Source: Teredinibacter haidensis (lineage in GTDB: Bacteria; Pseudomonadota; Gammaproteobacteria; Pseudomonadales; Cellvibrionaceae). Taken from it: 64,000 nt of DNA. Under the pieces are notes generated by a model that was given only the letters and a program-made list of their open reading frames with translations, was not told the DNA's origin and searched no databases. Of this stretch, positions 43,505 through 52,757 are shown piece after piece (the stretch's first letter is position 1; each line of letters begins with the position of its first letter). A program made the position numbers and the translations under genes. The stretch lies in contig NZ_CP060084.1 of assembly GCF_014211975.1 (NCBI RefSeq), positions 2,801,001 to 2,865,000 on the forward strand. Direction: 5' to 3'.

Positions 43505-43897
43505 ATGACAGACAGCCAAGCATTTCTCGATGACATCACCTGGACAACAGAGGGGCTGGTACCGGCCATTGCGCAGGATGCCGCTACGGGAGAAATATTG
43601 ATGATGGCCTGGATGAACCGAGAAGCCCTGGCGCTTACCGCAGAAAATGGCGTTGCCGTATACTGGTCGCGCTCGCGAAAAAAATTATGGCGCAAAGGTG
43701 AAAGTTCTGGCCATACGCAAAAGGTAAAAGAAGTTAAACTCGACTGTGACGCAGATGTTATTATTCTTGTCATCGAGCAACTGGGCGGTATCGCCTGCCA
43801 TACGGGCCGACGTTCGTGTTTTTACCGAACACTAAAAGATGGTCAGTGGCAAGAAAACTCCGCTGTTATTAAAGACCCTAAAGAGATTTATTCATGA
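43505..43897 (+). CDS. hisI: Phosphoribosyl-AMP cyclohydrolase
   Basis: Predicted 130 residues. MMAWMNREALALT near 36, SRSRKKLWRKGESSGH near 61-76 and the zinc-binding CDADVIIL and CHTGRRSCFY are diagnostic. It opens the adenine ring of phosphoribosyl-AMP in histidine synthesis (third step). It overlaps hisE by 4 bases; hisI and hisE are separate here, not fused as in E. coli. Confidence 0.96.
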   Translation: MTDSQAFLDDITWTTEGLVPAIAQDAATGEILMMAWMNREALALTAENGVAVYWSRSRKKLWRKGESSGHTQKVKEVKLDCDADVIILVIEQLGGIACHTGRRSCFYRTLKDGQWQENSAVIKDPKEIYS

Positions 43898-44226
43898 GCG
43901 ACGTATTAGCTGCACTCGACAATGTACTGGCGGAGCGGAAAGCACAAGCCAACCCAGAAGCGTCCTATGTCGCTCAACTACACTACAAAGGGCTGAATAA
44001 AATTCTGGAAAAGGTCGGAGAGGAATGTACAGAAACCCTGATCGCCGCAAAAGATGTTGCCACCGATGGCACAACCGATAAACTGGTTTACGAAACTGCC
44101 GATTTATGGTTTCACTCCATGGTTATGCTCTCTCACCTCGGTGTCGGCTCATCCGATGTACTTAAAGAACTGGCCCGTCGTTTCGATCTCTCCGGGCTAG
44201 AAGAAAAAGCCAGCAGAGCTGGTTAA
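43894..44226 (+). CDS. hisE: Phosphoribosyl-ATP pyrophosphohydrolase
   Basis: Predicted 110 residues, helical MazG-like fold. SYVAQLHYKGLNKILEKVGE with EECTETLIAAK and YETADLWFHSMVML carry the acidic metal-binding residues. It removes pyrophosphate from phosphoribosyl-ATP, the second step of histidine synthesis. Coupled to hisI (ATGA overlap) and followed 35 bases later by tatA, the standard gene order in gammaproteobacteria. Confidence 0.95.
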   Translation: MSDVLAALDNVLAERKAQANPEASYVAQLHYKGLNKILEKVGEECTETLIAAKDVATDGTTDKLVYETADLWFHSMVMLSHLGVGSSDVLKELARRFDLSGLEEKASRAG

Positions 44227-44261
44227 CCCATTCATTAAACGATAAACACAGGTAACCTGTT

Positions 44262-44537
44262 ATGGGCTTAGGTGGCATTAGCATTTGGCAACTTCTGATT
44301 GTTCTTGTAATTGTACTTTTACTGTTTGGCACCAAGCGGCTGCGCGGTCTTGGTGGCGACTTGGGTGGCGCTATCAAAGGCTTTAAAAAGGCCGTCAGCG
44401 ACGACGACAAACAGGATGCGGATGCGGATGCGGATGCGGATGCGGATGCGAAAAAAGTAGAAACGAACGATTCCACTGTCAACGAAACCAAAACCAGAGA
44501 AAAACCCGAGAAAACTGAGAAGACCGAGAGCAAATAG
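44262..44537 (+). CDS. tatA: Twin-arginine translocase subunit TatA
   Basis: Predicted 91 residues. One N-terminal membrane helix (ISIWQLLIVLVIVLLLFG), the hinge TKRLRGLGGDLGGAIKGFKKAV, then an acidic tail. The tail holds an Asp-Ala repeat coded by six tandem GATGCG units and ends in a Lys/Glu-rich stretch. TatA oligomers form the pore of the Tat export system for folded proteins. Operon with tatB and tatC. Confidence 0.95.
   Translation: MGLGGISIWQLLIVLVIVLLLFGTKRLRGLGGDLGGAIKGFKKAVSDDDKQDADADADADADAKKVETNDSTVNETKTREKPEKTEKTESK
44415..44450 (+). repeat. Six tandem GATGCG units in tatA
   Basis: Six perfect copies of the hexamer GATGCG encode (Asp-Ala)6 in the cytoplasmic tail of TatA. Gain or loss of units would keep the reading frame, so the tail length may vary between strains. 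Confidence 0.95.
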
Positions 44538-44582
44538 AGTAGCGGCTTGTCAAAACGAGCCTAATGCACAGAGTTAATAGAT

Positions 44583-45005
44583 ATGTTCGATATGGGTTTT
44601 CTGGAAATCATGGTGATCGTCGTTATTGGGCTGGTGGTAATAGGCCCGGAGCGCCTGCCCGGTGCCATAAAAACTTGTGCCATCTGGATAAGTGTCGTAC
44701 GCCGCAATATTACCGCTGCCCGCACAGAATTTGAAAAGCAGATTGGGGCCGATGATATTCGCCGCGAAATTCATAACGAGCAGGTATTGTCCTCGTTGCG
44801 AGCGGCCAAGGCAAAAAAAGACGAGCTGCAACAACAAATCCTTGGCGACCAACAAGCTCAGTCACCAGCAACAGGGGACGCTGGCGCTACCGTAGAGCAT
44901 TCTGAAGGCGAAACCGCACCAACAACGGGGGAAGCTGGCGCAATGGCAGAGAGCTCCCAAGACGACACCGAACCAAGAGCGGATAAAAAAACCTCGAATA
45001 TATGA
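44583..45005 (+). CDS. tatB: Twin-arginine translocase subunit TatB
   Basis: Predicted 140 residues. MFDMGFLEIMVIVVIGLVV, then IGPERLPGAIKT is the typical N-terminal helix and hinge. A long amphipathic and coiled segment follows, then a low-complexity tail after residue 90 rich in Ala, Gly, Thr and Glu. TatB with TatC receives twin-arginine signal peptides. The stop overlaps the tatC start (ATGA-type, 4 bases). Confidence 0.94.
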   Translation: MFDMGFLEIMVIVVIGLVVIGPERLPGAIKTCAIWISVVRRNITAARTEFEKQIGADDIRREIHNEQVLSSLRAAKAKKDELQQQILGDQQAQSPATGDAGATVEHSEGETAPTTGEAGAMAESSQDDTEPRADKKTSNI

Positions 45006-45763
45006 GTTTATCAAAAGAAGAAACACTTCAAGAGCAACCGATGGTGCAGCATTTAATCGAGCTGCGCTCCCGTCTGATACGTTGCTTCCTGGCCATATTT
45101 ATTGTGTTTCTGGCGCTGTTCAGCTTTGCCAATAATATTTATGAGTTTGTCGCCCAACCGCTACAAGAGCTACTGCCGGAAAATAGCCATATGATTGCCA
45201 CAGAAGTGGCATCACCCTTTTTAACCCCATTTAAACTTACCCTTTTCGCCGCATTTTTCATCAGTATTCCGTTTGTTTTTTATCAGATTTGGGCATTTAT
45301 AGCCCCCGCACTCTATAAAAACGAAAGGAAGTTGGCGCTACCACTACTTACCTCCAGCATTATACTTTTTTATGCGGGAATGGCGTTCGCCTACTATGTC
45401 GTTTTTCCACTCGTATTCGGTTTCTTTACTGTTATCGGCCCAGAAAGCGTTGCCGTAATGACGGATATCAGCAAATATCAGGCCTTTGTAATAAAACTGT
45501 TTTTCGCTTTTGGCGCTGCATTTGAAATTCCCGTCGCCACGATATTACTGATAACATCAGGGATACTGTCCCCCGCTCAGCTCGCTAACAAACGCCCCTA
45601 TGTTGTTGTCGGCTGTTTCGTTATTGGCATGTTACTAACCCCTCCCGATATTATTTCCCAGGCACTGCTAGCCTTCCCCATGTGGTGCCTTTTTGAACTC
45701 GGCATTTTCTTTGGGCGCTTCTTTACACCCGAAAAAAACACTGATTCATCAGCCGAATCCTAG
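45002..45763 (+). CDS. tatC: Twin-arginine translocase subunit TatC
   Basis: Predicted 253 residues, six membrane helices. Start region MVQHLIELRSRLIRCFL with the conserved ELR, then FYQIWAFIAPALYKNERK near 93-110 and LTPPDIISQALLAFPMWCLFE near 213-233. TatC binds the twin-arginine motif and organises the translocase. No Tat substrate was recognised in the window. Confidence 0.95.
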   Translation: MSLSKEETLQEQPMVQHLIELRSRLIRCFLAIFIVFLALFSFANNIYEFVAQPLQELLPENSHMIATEVASPFLTPFKLTLFAAFFISIPFVFYQIWAFIAPALYKNERKLALPLLTSSIILFYAGMAFAYYVVFPLVFGFFTVIGPESVAVMTDISKYQAFVIKLFFAFGAAFEIPVATILLITSGILSPAQLANKRPYVVVGCFVIGMLLTPPDIISQALLAFPMWCLFELGIFFGRFFTPEKNTDSSAES

Positions 45764-45776
45764 CTTGCGTCGTCAG

Positions 45777-46364
45777 TCACTTACATTTAGCCAGCTTCGC
45801 GCATTTTTTGTGGCAGTGGCAGTCAACCATGTGGTCATTTACCATTCCTACGGCCTGCATAAACGCATACACAATCGTCGGCCCGACAAAATTAAACCCT
45901 GCTTTTTTTAACGCCTTACTCATCTGTTCTGCGGCAAGAGTTGTCGTAGGAATCTCCGCCATGGACAGCCACTGATTATTCAGGGGCTGTCCGTCGACAA
46001 ATTGCCAAAGAAATTCAGAAAAGCTCTGTTCACCTTGCATAAGTTTTAGATAGGCCCGTGCATTTTGGCGAGCGCTGTTAATCTTTAAGCGGTTACGAAC
46101 AATTCCGGGATCCAGCCGTAACCGTTCAAGCTTTTTATCGGTATAACGCGCCATTTTTTCGGGGTCAAATTGGTCGAATGCCCGGCGATACCCCTCCCGT
46201 TTACGCAGTATTGTAATCCATGACAATCCCGCTTGGGCGCCATCCAATATCAGCTTTTCAAACAGCTCACGACTATCTCGAATGGGGACGCCCCACTCAT
46301 TGTCATGATAATCTACATACAGGGGGTCATCCCCACACCAACCACAACGCTTTACTTGCACCAC
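45777..46364 (-). CDS. tag: DNA-3-methyladenine glycosylase I
   Basis: Predicted 195 residues. CGWCGDDPLYVDYHDNEWGV at the start and DGAQAGLSWITILRKREGY near 42-60 are diagnostic; the C-terminal NDHMVDCHCHKKC supplies zinc ligands with the N-terminal Cys and His. It removes 3-methyladenine from DNA. It is convergent with tatC, 13 bases between the stops. Function and family are certain; nothing unusual seen. Confidence 0.96.
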   Translation of the reverse strand: MVQVKRCGWCGDDPLYVDYHDNEWGVPIRDSRELFEKLILDGAQAGLSWITILRKREGYRRAFDQFDPEKMARYTDKKLERLRLDPGIVRNRLKINSARQNARAYLKLMQGEQSFSEFLWQFVDGQPLNNQWLSMAEIPTTTLAAEQMSKALKKAGFNFVGPTIVYAFMQAVGMVNDHMVDCHCHKKCAKLAKCK

Positions 46365-46495
46365 TGTGACTCACCTCGTTTATTTCCTACGGATTGCGCA
46401 TACAAAATCGCACGAACGGACTAGAATGAAAAGGAGCCTGCAAAAGATGGAACATGCTGGCTAGTCATTTAAGGATAAAAACAACAGGGGCCGTT

Positions 46496-47467
46496 ATGCA
46501 AATTCTGTTTCCGGAAATAAAACCTTACGCTCGCCACAACTTGGCTGTGGATGATACTCACACTCTCTACCTTGAAGAGTGCGGCTCGCGTGATGGAATT
46601 CCGGTTCTCTTTGTGCACGGTGGCCCCGGCGCTGGCTGCAGCACCCAGGATCGGCGATTTTTCGACCCAGAAAGATACCGCATTATCCTCTTCGATCAAC
46701 GTGGTGCCGGACGCTCTCAGCCTCACGCAGAGCTGGAAAATAATACCACTCAGCATTTAGTGTCGGATATAGAAGCTATTCGCGAATATCTCAATATTGA
46801 CCAATGGGTGCTTTTTGGTGGATCCTGGGGCTCAACTCTTAGCTTACTCTATGCTCAATCCTACCCCGAGAAAGTTCTGGGCTTGGTACTGAGGGGGGTT
46901 TTCTTATGTCGAGAAAAAGACCTCACCTGGTTTTACCAACAGGGCGCGGATCGAATTTTCCCCGATTACTGGAAAGACTTCGTCCACCCCATCCCTGAAG
47001 CTGAACGCGGCAATATGATCGAAGCTTTCTACAGAAAGCTGACCGCCAGCAATGAAATTGCCAAAATGGCAGCAGCCAAAGCCTGGTCTATCTGGGAGGG
47101 CCGGTGCGCAACATTGCGACCAAACCCCGAAGTGGTAAACAGTTTTGCCGACCCGCACCTCGCCTTGTCATTGGCGAGAATTGAGGCTCATTACTTTATT
47201 CATCAGGCCTTTATTCAGCCCAACCAGATTCTCGAAAATATGGCCCGCCTGGAAAAAATCCCCGGTATCATTATTCATGGCCGCTACGATATGGTATGCC
47301 CGCTGGACAATGCTGTGGAAGTGCACCGATTATGGGAAGAAGCCGAACTTCATATTATTCGCGATGCGGGCCACTCGTCGCGAGAACCCAGTATTGTCGA
47401 TGCCCTGGTAAAAGCCACCAACGATATGTCTCTGCGACTTTCGGGAGATGGGGATCACACATCTTAA
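46496..47467 (+). CDS. pip: Prolyl iminopeptidase
   Basis: Predicted 323 residues. Alpha/beta hydrolase with VHGGPGAGCSTQDRRFFDP near 40, nucleophile S110 in FGGSWGSTLSLLYAQ, and late Asp (IHGRYDMVCPL) and His (RDAGHSSREP). It cleaves N-terminal proline from peptides in the cytoplasm. The ATG at 46496 gives the family N-terminus; the frame extends to 46454 without a family match. Convergent with the kinase gene at 47562. Confidence 0.93.
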   Translation: MQILFPEIKPYARHNLAVDDTHTLYLEECGSRDGIPVLFVHGGPGAGCSTQDRRFFDPERYRIILFDQRGAGRSQPHAELENNTTQHLVSDIEAIREYLNIDQWVLFGGSWGSTLSLLYAQSYPEKVLGLVLRGVFLCREKDLTWFYQQGADRIFPDYWKDFVHPIPEAERGNMIEAFYRKLTASNEIAKMAAAKAWSIWEGRCATLRPNPEVVNSFADPHLALSLARIEAHYFIHQAFIQPNQILENMARLEKIPGIIIHGRYDMVCPLDNAVEVHRLWEEAELHIIRDAGHSSREPSIVDALVKATNDMSLRLSGDGDHTS

Positions 47468-47561
47468 CGGACTAGCAGCTTTACTGAAAATATAAGCCGG
47501 GCGGGGCCATCAATCCATTTTAACGCCGCATTGACAACGCAGATAGCTTTTCAACAACCTG

Positions 47562-48851
47562 CTAGGGCAACTTATAGGGTTGCGGCCAACGCAGCTCAAA
47601 ACGCGCACCGCCCCACTTCGACTCGGATACTTTGGCGCTGCCGTTATGCCACTCCATAATACGACTGACAATAGAGAGGCCCAACCCAAAGCCACTTTTG
47701 TCAAAATTAGTATTCATTCGTAAACGTACAAACGAATTGAAGATGCGCAAACGATCTTCTTCCGGCACGCCAGGGCCGTCATCATCAACAAAAACAATAT
47801 AGTCTTTTTCGTCTGCATCTAGCGTAATGCGAATTTTTGAATGGGTGTAGCGCTGCGCATTAGAAACAATATTGTGTAGCGCCCTCTCCATTAAATACCA
47901 TTCGCAGAAGACCTCCTGCTCACCCATTTTATTTCGCATTTCATGTTTAATGGCTGCCGCTTGACGACCGCAACTTTTCACAACATCACGAACGAGCGCA
48001 CCGTAATCGCCAGGCTGTAGATTTAATTTGGTCACCCCTTGCTCGAAGCCAGCATAGGTAAGCAGCCCATTAATCAAGCCCTCCATTTCACCTACATCTT
48101 CGCGAATGCTTGCCAACTTTCTCCCCTGCACAACACGATCCTCAATATCGGCAGCCATTTCTATCGCAAATTTCATTCGCGCCAAAGGGGTACGTAGCTC
48201 GTGGGAAACCGCATAAGTCATTTCTTTATGCGTACCAATGAGTTCTCGTATACGCTCTGCCATTCGGTTGAATGACTGGGCAAGCTCATAAACTGTTGAG
48301 TGGGCGCCAATATTTACCTGAGATGGTACGCCGTCTTTACCCAAGCGCTGAGTTTGCCTTTGCAACAAACGCAAATCTTTGGATAGCGGCCAAACCCAGA
48401 AGAAAATAACTAACGCAATGGACAGATAAAAAATAACCAGGAGCAACAAATAGAAAAAGTCTCCTCTACCGCTATTGATTTCCTGGCGAATACTCACAAT
48501 TTGATCACTGGCGCGCAGTCGTTTGTAGCTTACTAAAGTTGTTTCACTTTCACTTAGGGTAACAATATCCCCCAAAAGGATCTGCTGCCCCAAACCAGAA
48601 CCGGCAAATTCATCGGTACGAAAAAGCTCGAATTTGAGTTCCGCCGTGTCGGCAAATATTTTTACCCGCTCCTGGTATTTCTCCTGTGGAACAGATTCAA
48701 GCTCACTTTCCAGCAACCGGAAGAGACCGCCTACATAGCTATTAACTTCCGGTTCTGAGTGGTAGGCCTGCCATAACTTATCAACGCCCCAACCAATACC
48801 AACAATGGAAAATACAATTAAAAAATACAGTGAGGCGAATGCACGATTCAT
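47562..48851 (-). CDS. Sensor histidine kinase, RstB-like
   Basis: Predicted 429 residues. Two membrane helices (about 7-25 and 133-155) with a periplasmic part between, HAMP near 160-205, HisKA with H217 in AVSHELRTPLARMKFA, and an ATPase domain (NIVSNAQRYTHS, DDDGPGVP, GFGLGLSI). The wording and size are those of RstB-like kinases. It forms an operon with the regulator upstream, a DUF3019 protein and a MipA/OmpV-like barrel, an arrangement also seen in Vibrio and Shewanella relatives. The signal is not known. Confidence 0.87.
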   Translation of the reverse strand: MNRAFASLYFLIVFSIVGIGWGVDKLWQAYHSEPEVNSYVGGLFRLLESELESVPQEKYQERVKIFADTAELKFELFRTDEFAGSGLGQQILLGDIVTLSESETTLVSYKRLRASDQIVSIRQEINSGRGDFFYLLLLVIFYLSIALVIFFWVWPLSKDLRLLQRQTQRLGKDGVPSQVNIGAHSTVYELAQSFNRMAERIRELIGTHKEMTYAVSHELRTPLARMKFAIEMAADIEDRVVQGRKLASIREDVGEMEGLINGLLTYAGFEQGVTKLNLQPGDYGALVRDVVKSCGRQAAAIKHEMRNKMGEQEVFCEWYLMERALHNIVSNAQRYTHSKIRITLDADEKDYIVFVDDDGPGVPEEDRLRIFNSFVRLRMNTNFDKSGFGLGLSIVSRIMEWHNGSAKVSESKWGGARFELRWPQPYKLP

Positions 48852-48860
48852 AAAAAGGGG

Positions 48861-49550
48861 TTACCAGGCATCTGCGACAAAAAGATAACCTCTTCCCCAA
48901 ACAGTTTTTAACCGTGAAGGATCATCAGAGCTATCACCCAATTTTTTTCGTAATTGCGAAACTCGCACATCAATGGTTCTATCCATACCATCATAGGGAC
49001 GGCCATAAATAATATTAAACAGGTATTCCCGGCTCAGTACTTTTCCCGGCTGTTTCGCAAAAGTTAGCAACATATCAAATTCATGACTAGATAGGGCCAC
49101 GATATCCCCACCGAGCTTGACCTCTCTGGAGGCCACAAAAATACCTAAAGCACCGAAGTGTATTTCCGCTTGTTCCTTTTCTTCTGGCTGCTGATAGCGA
49201 CGTAACAGCGCACGAATACGCGCCAATAATACGCGTGGTTCTGCAGGCTTTATCACATAATCATCCGCGCCGTATTCCAAACCTGCCACCTGATCGGCAT
49301 CGGAGTCTCGAGCCGTTAACATTAAAATAGGGCCATCGTAGCGCGGACGAATTTCTTTACAAATGGTTAAACCATCCTTCCCCGGAAGCATTACATCCAG
49401 AATAACAATATCCGGAGTTAAAGATTGCACCGCCCTCGGTACGGTGTGCCCAACCTCTTCAATAACGACCTGGAAACCATGACCTTCCAAATAGTCTTTT
49501 ACAAGCTCTGCTAACCGCTTGTCGTCTTCAGCCAGTAATACCAAACTCAT
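48861..49550 (-). CDS. OmpR-family response regulator, RstA-like
   Basis: Predicted 229 residues. Receiver domain with phosphorylation site D52 (DIVILDVMLPGKDG) and K near 102 (YVIKPAEP), and a C-terminal winged helix about 130-228 (LSSHEFDMLLTFAKQPGK, RTIDVRVSQLRKKLGDS). Probably the partner of the kinase that starts 9 bases after its stop. The ATG overlaps the stop of the DUF3019 gene (TGATG). Confidence 0.9.
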   Translation of the reverse strand: MSLVLLAEDDKRLAELVKDYLEGHGFQVVIEEVGHTVPRAVQSLTPDIVILDVMLPGKDGLTICKEIRPRYDGPILMLTARDSDADQVAGLEYGADDYVIKPAEPRVLLARIRALLRRYQQPEEKEQAEIHFGALGIFVASREVKLGGDIVALSSHEFDMLLTFAKQPGKVLSREYLFNIIYGRPYDGMDRTIDVRVSQLRKKLGDSSDDPSRLKTVWGRGYLFVADAW

Positions 49551-49972
49551 CAGAAAAAACTCCAGGGGTTTCGACGACCACGCCGATATTTTTTCTTATC
49601 GCGCATGACTTTGAATTCCGTTCTCGCTATTACGATTAGCTCATCTTCTGAGTCTCGCAGCTCAAACGCAATCGATTCATTGACAGAAATAGGTAAATCG
49701 ACCTCACCAGTATTTACGTCCTGCCAACACTTAAGAATAAATCCATCTGCCGCTCGGTAAAGGCACAATGAGCGCTGTTGATCTGTCTTCCAGGTAATCT
49801 GTACAAACTCTTCGCACCGTTCCACCTGTTCATTCAACACACAGATTCTGGGCATGACGGAAAGCTCGGCAGAAATATTCGCCTCTTGAGAAAATGCGCT
49901 AACAGCCATGCACGACAAACAACTCAAAAACAATAACGGTAATACGGCCATTGCTTTTGTCCATTGTCCCAT
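49550..49972 (-). CDS. DUF3019-family exported protein
   Basis: Predicted 140 residues with a signal peptide (MAVLPLLFLSCLSCMAVSAF, cut near residue 29). The mature part has four spaced Cys (PRICVLNEQVERCEEF, RSLCLYRAADG, LKCWQDV), likely disulfides, and a basic C-terminus (KKKYRRGRRNPW). This fits the DUF3019 family, small periplasmic proteins encoded between MipA/OmpV-type barrels and RstAB-like regulators. Start at the ATG 49972, after a G-rich ribosome site; a GTG at 49990 is possible. Confidence 0.75.
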   Translation of the reverse strand: MGQWTKAMAVLPLLFLSCLSCMAVSAFSQEANISAELSVMPRICVLNEQVERCEEFVQITWKTDQQRSLCLYRAADGFILKCWQDVNTGEVDLPISVNESIAFELRDSEDELIVIARTEFKVMRDKKKYRRGRRNPWSFF

Positions 49973-50018
49973 TGCCCCCCCATTAAACACCAGGCAACGA
50001 TATTGGCTAATAACGAGG

Positions 50019-51059
50019 TTAAAAATGATAGACCGCTCCGAAATAAAGGGTTAAGACCGTATCTTCGTCTAGCAGAGGGCTGCGCTTAATTCCGGAAGCC
50101 AACCAGCGTTGATGGACGGTGGCCTGCCAGGACCAGTTTCCCGACATCCGCCGCCGCCAATCCAAGCGAATAAATGGAGAGATACCCGAGGAAGTCTTGT
50201 ACGCCAAAATGGGGTCATCCACTTCCCCTTCTTCAATACCGTAGTAGTACTGCAGCAACTCCTGACTCTGCCAGGAAAAACCAGCGGCAAGCTCAAGACT
50301 CGCCTTAGCGATACGTGTTGATCTTGCAATAGCGGCCCTAACTTCCTGGCCATCGTGGACAGAGGAGACATCCTGGAGTAATTGTACACTGGCATCCCAG
50401 TGCGCGTTGTAGAAGGCATACTCAAACCCGGCTAAACCGGCTGTATCACGACTGTGCAGCAGGTCGATATCTGGGGGTTCGCGCCATTCCGGCGCTTTGG
50501 GGTTTATAGAAGGCGAGGCTACCGTGGGCTCAGGTTCGGGAGTTGGCACCTCATCTAGGATGAAATCCTCTCCATCTAACTGATATTCATCAGCTTTAAA
50601 CGTGTCATTGGTAGACCCCAATATCGGGCCAGAGTCCAAAACCAACTCACCTAAATTGCGGCTCTTAAAGTAGATTTGATCAAAACCAATGGTTACGACG
50701 GCATTAACTTGATGCTCGCCCGAATTAAAAAAGGTATAACCAGCCGAATAGCCGTCAATAAAAAACCGATCACCGTAATAACGAACAGAAGGGAGTATAA
50801 AAAGAGGTAAATCATCGCCATCGATCAAAGGATTACTGCGCAGTCCAGCTCCCAACGCAATACTAAACTCCCACTCACCAACGGCGACGCAATCGGAACC
50901 GTCCTTTTCACAGCTATCACTCTCTGCCTGTACCATTGGAGCGGCAACAAGCCCACCCGCAATGATGGCTGTACGCATTACCGTGGCAATCGAACATTTA
51001 GCACGGGTTATCCAGCACAATTTTTCCACGGCAATAGCGCGTTTCCAATATAAATCCAT
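50019..51059 (-). CDS. MipA/OmpV-family outer-membrane protein
   Basis: Predicted 346 residues. An unusually long N-terminal leader ends with AIIAGGLVAAPMVQA, and the mature part starts ESDSCEKDGSDC. The remainder is a beta barrel: GEWEFSIALGAGLRSNPL, PLFILPSVRYYGDRFFIDGY and a final strand ending TLYFGAVYHF with the terminal Phe of outer-membrane proteins. Between strands is a Pro/Glu-rich insert (EVPTPEPEPTVASP). The ATG at 51059 follows GGAAAG; a TTG at 51083 and an ATG at 50978 are alternatives, the latter giving a normal-length signal. First gene of the operon with DUF3019 and the two-component system. Confidence 0.8.
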   Translation of the reverse strand: MDLYWKRAIAVEKLCWITRAKCSIATVMRTAIIAGGLVAAPMVQAESDSCEKDGSDCVAVGEWEFSIALGAGLRSNPLIDGDDLPLFILPSVRYYGDRFFIDGYSAGYTFFNSGEHQVNAVVTIGFDQIYFKSRNLGELVLDSGPILGSTNDTFKADEYQLDGEDFILDEVPTPEPEPTVASPSINPKAPEWREPPDIDLLHSRDTAGLAGFEYAFYNAHWDASVQLLQDVSSVHDGQEVRAAIARSTRIAKASLELAAGFSWQSQELLQYYYGIEEGEVDDPILAYKTSSGISPFIRLDWRRRMSGNWSWQATVHQRWLASGIKRSPLLDEDTVLTLYFGAVYHF

Positions 51060-51300
51060 AGGGCTTTCCAAATGCACAGTCAAACTATCTTGCTCTATTC
51101 ACTTACCCGTAAAAACAAGGTCTCACAGATAAAAACATCGGCCATTATAGGTTTGATTATGCGCCAAGATTGCAATGAATTGTAACTCAAGCTGAGTAGA
51201 ACACCTACTCTACAAGGAATCGCTCAGATCTCACTTTAACACGGTAGATGCTAAAATTTGGTATTCTGCACGTCAACAAAAAAGACAGATTCTAACCACA

Positions 51301-51738
51301 ATGAAACTTCTAATTCAAAGAGTCAGCCACGCGTCCGTCGAGGTAAAAAGTGAAACACTGGGTACAATCGGCCAAGGCATATTGGCTTTTGTCGGTATCG
51401 AAAAGCACGACACCCCAGAGCTGCTGTTTAAAATGGCCAACCGGCTGTTAGCCTACCGTGTATTTCCCGATGCGGAAGGCAAAATGAACCTCAGCCTAAA
51501 GGAGACTTACGGTGAGCTATTGGTTATCTCCCAGTTCACCCTGGCTGCCGATACCCGTAAAGGTCTAAGGCCCAGTTTTTCGAGTGCTGCGGTACCCGAA
51601 CAGGCACAAGCCCTTTTCGACCAGTTTGTGAATTATTTAAAAAAGGTCCACCCAATCGTAGAAACCGGCCAATTCGCAGCGGATATGAAAGTCACTCTAC
51701 TTAACGACGGGCCAGTTACCTTTTTACTTGAAATGTAA
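51301..51738 (+). CDS. dtd: D-aminoacyl-tRNA deacylase
   Basis: Predicted 145 residues, the usual size. MKLLIQRVSHASVEVKSETL at the start, SQFTLAADTRKGLRPSFSSA near 80-98 and the C-terminal NDGPVTFLLE (with the Gly-Pro cross-subunit motif) are diagnostic. The enzyme removes D-amino acids and glycine from mischarged tRNAs. Stand-alone gene; the 296 bases after it, up to pxpA, show no gene. Confidence 0.96.
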   Translation: MKLLIQRVSHASVEVKSETLGTIGQGILAFVGIEKHDTPELLFKMANRLLAYRVFPDAEGKMNLSLKETYGELLVISQFTLAADTRKGLRPSFSSAAVPEQAQALFDQFVNYLKKVHPIVETGQFAADMKVTLLNDGPVTFLLEM

Positions 51739-52034
51739 ATCGGCTGCGCCATCTGCTAGACTCCGAGAACCACATTAAACTGAGAAAATAGCGAGAGAAA
51801 GCACGCAGAAAATCAAAATAAATGGATTCGCTATCTGCAATCTTTTTGATGTTTGGTTTAGCACTGCGTGCAACTATATATTTAAAACAAATTATTCATG
51901 GGGGCAGATAAGCCTGCACCGTTACCCCTACCTGGCTTCTACGGTTTTCGCTACCGAGTAATGCGCATAAGAATCGCTTTATTTGATCGTTAAGAGCCGG
52001 AGATTCAATTTTTTAAGTGTATGAGTGGCTTACT

Positions 52035-52757
52035 ATGAAACTTAATTGCGATCTCGGAGAAGGGCTGGACCAAGTCGACGCGCTGATAATGCCGCATATT
52101 CATATGGCCAATATCGCCTGTGGAGGCCATGCAGGAGATGAACTCTCGATGAAGCGTTGCATTTCTCTGGCTCTGAATTACGGAGTTAGCATCGGCGCGC
52201 ATCCAGGCTACGAAGACAGAGCCAATATGGGGCGGAAATCCATCGCCCAAAGTAAAGGGGCGCTGCAACAAAGCTTTCTGAAACAGGTCGATCAACTTCA
52301 GGAGATCTGTATTGAGTTGGGCACCACCATTCGCCACATCAAACCTCACGGCGCGCTCTACAACGATATGATGCGAGACCCGGACATTATGCATACCATC
52401 GTAGAAAGCTGTGCAGAGCATTACCCTACCCTGCCACTGGTTATTCAAGCTACACTGCTCAACGACAATAACACGGAAATTGCACAACAATATTCTCACT
52501 ATCTTATGTACGAGGGCTTTGCCGACCGGCGCTATACCTTTGAGGGCTATCTCGTATCGCGCACACACCCAAATGCACTTCTAGAAACCACAGAGGCCAT
52601 TATTGAACAGGCCGAGAATCTCAGCCACAAAGGCGGTGTTTATGCCGAAAACGGCGAGTGGCTTCCCCTGAGTATCGATACACTCTGTGTACACAGTGAT
52701 ACTCCTAGAGCTGTGGACGCCCTATTAGCCATCAGCCAACGCTTTTACCAAAGCTAA
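52035..52757 (+). CDS. pxpA: 5-oxoprolinase subunit A (LamB/YcsF family)
   Basis: Predicted 240 residues. MKLNCDLGEGLDQVDALIMP, then ANIACGGHAGD near 27, SIGAHPGYEDRANMGR near 54 and HIKPHGALYNDM near 100 are the family signature with His and Asp for catalysis. With PxpB and PxpC it hydrolyses 5-oxoproline to glutamate using ATP. The ATG at 52035 gives the canonical start; a GTG at 52017 is rejected. Stop and next start meet at 52757. Confidence 0.94.
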   Translation: MKLNCDLGEGLDQVDALIMPHIHMANIACGGHAGDELSMKRCISLALNYGVSIGAHPGYEDRANMGRKSIAQSKGALQQSFLKQVDQLQEICIELGTTIRHIKPHGALYNDMMRDPDIMHTIVESCAEHYPTLPLVIQATLLNDNNTEIAQQYSHYLMYEGFADRRYTFEGYLVSRTHPNALLETTEAIIEQAENLSHKGGVYAENGEWLPLSIDTLCVHSDTPRAVDALLAISQRFYQS

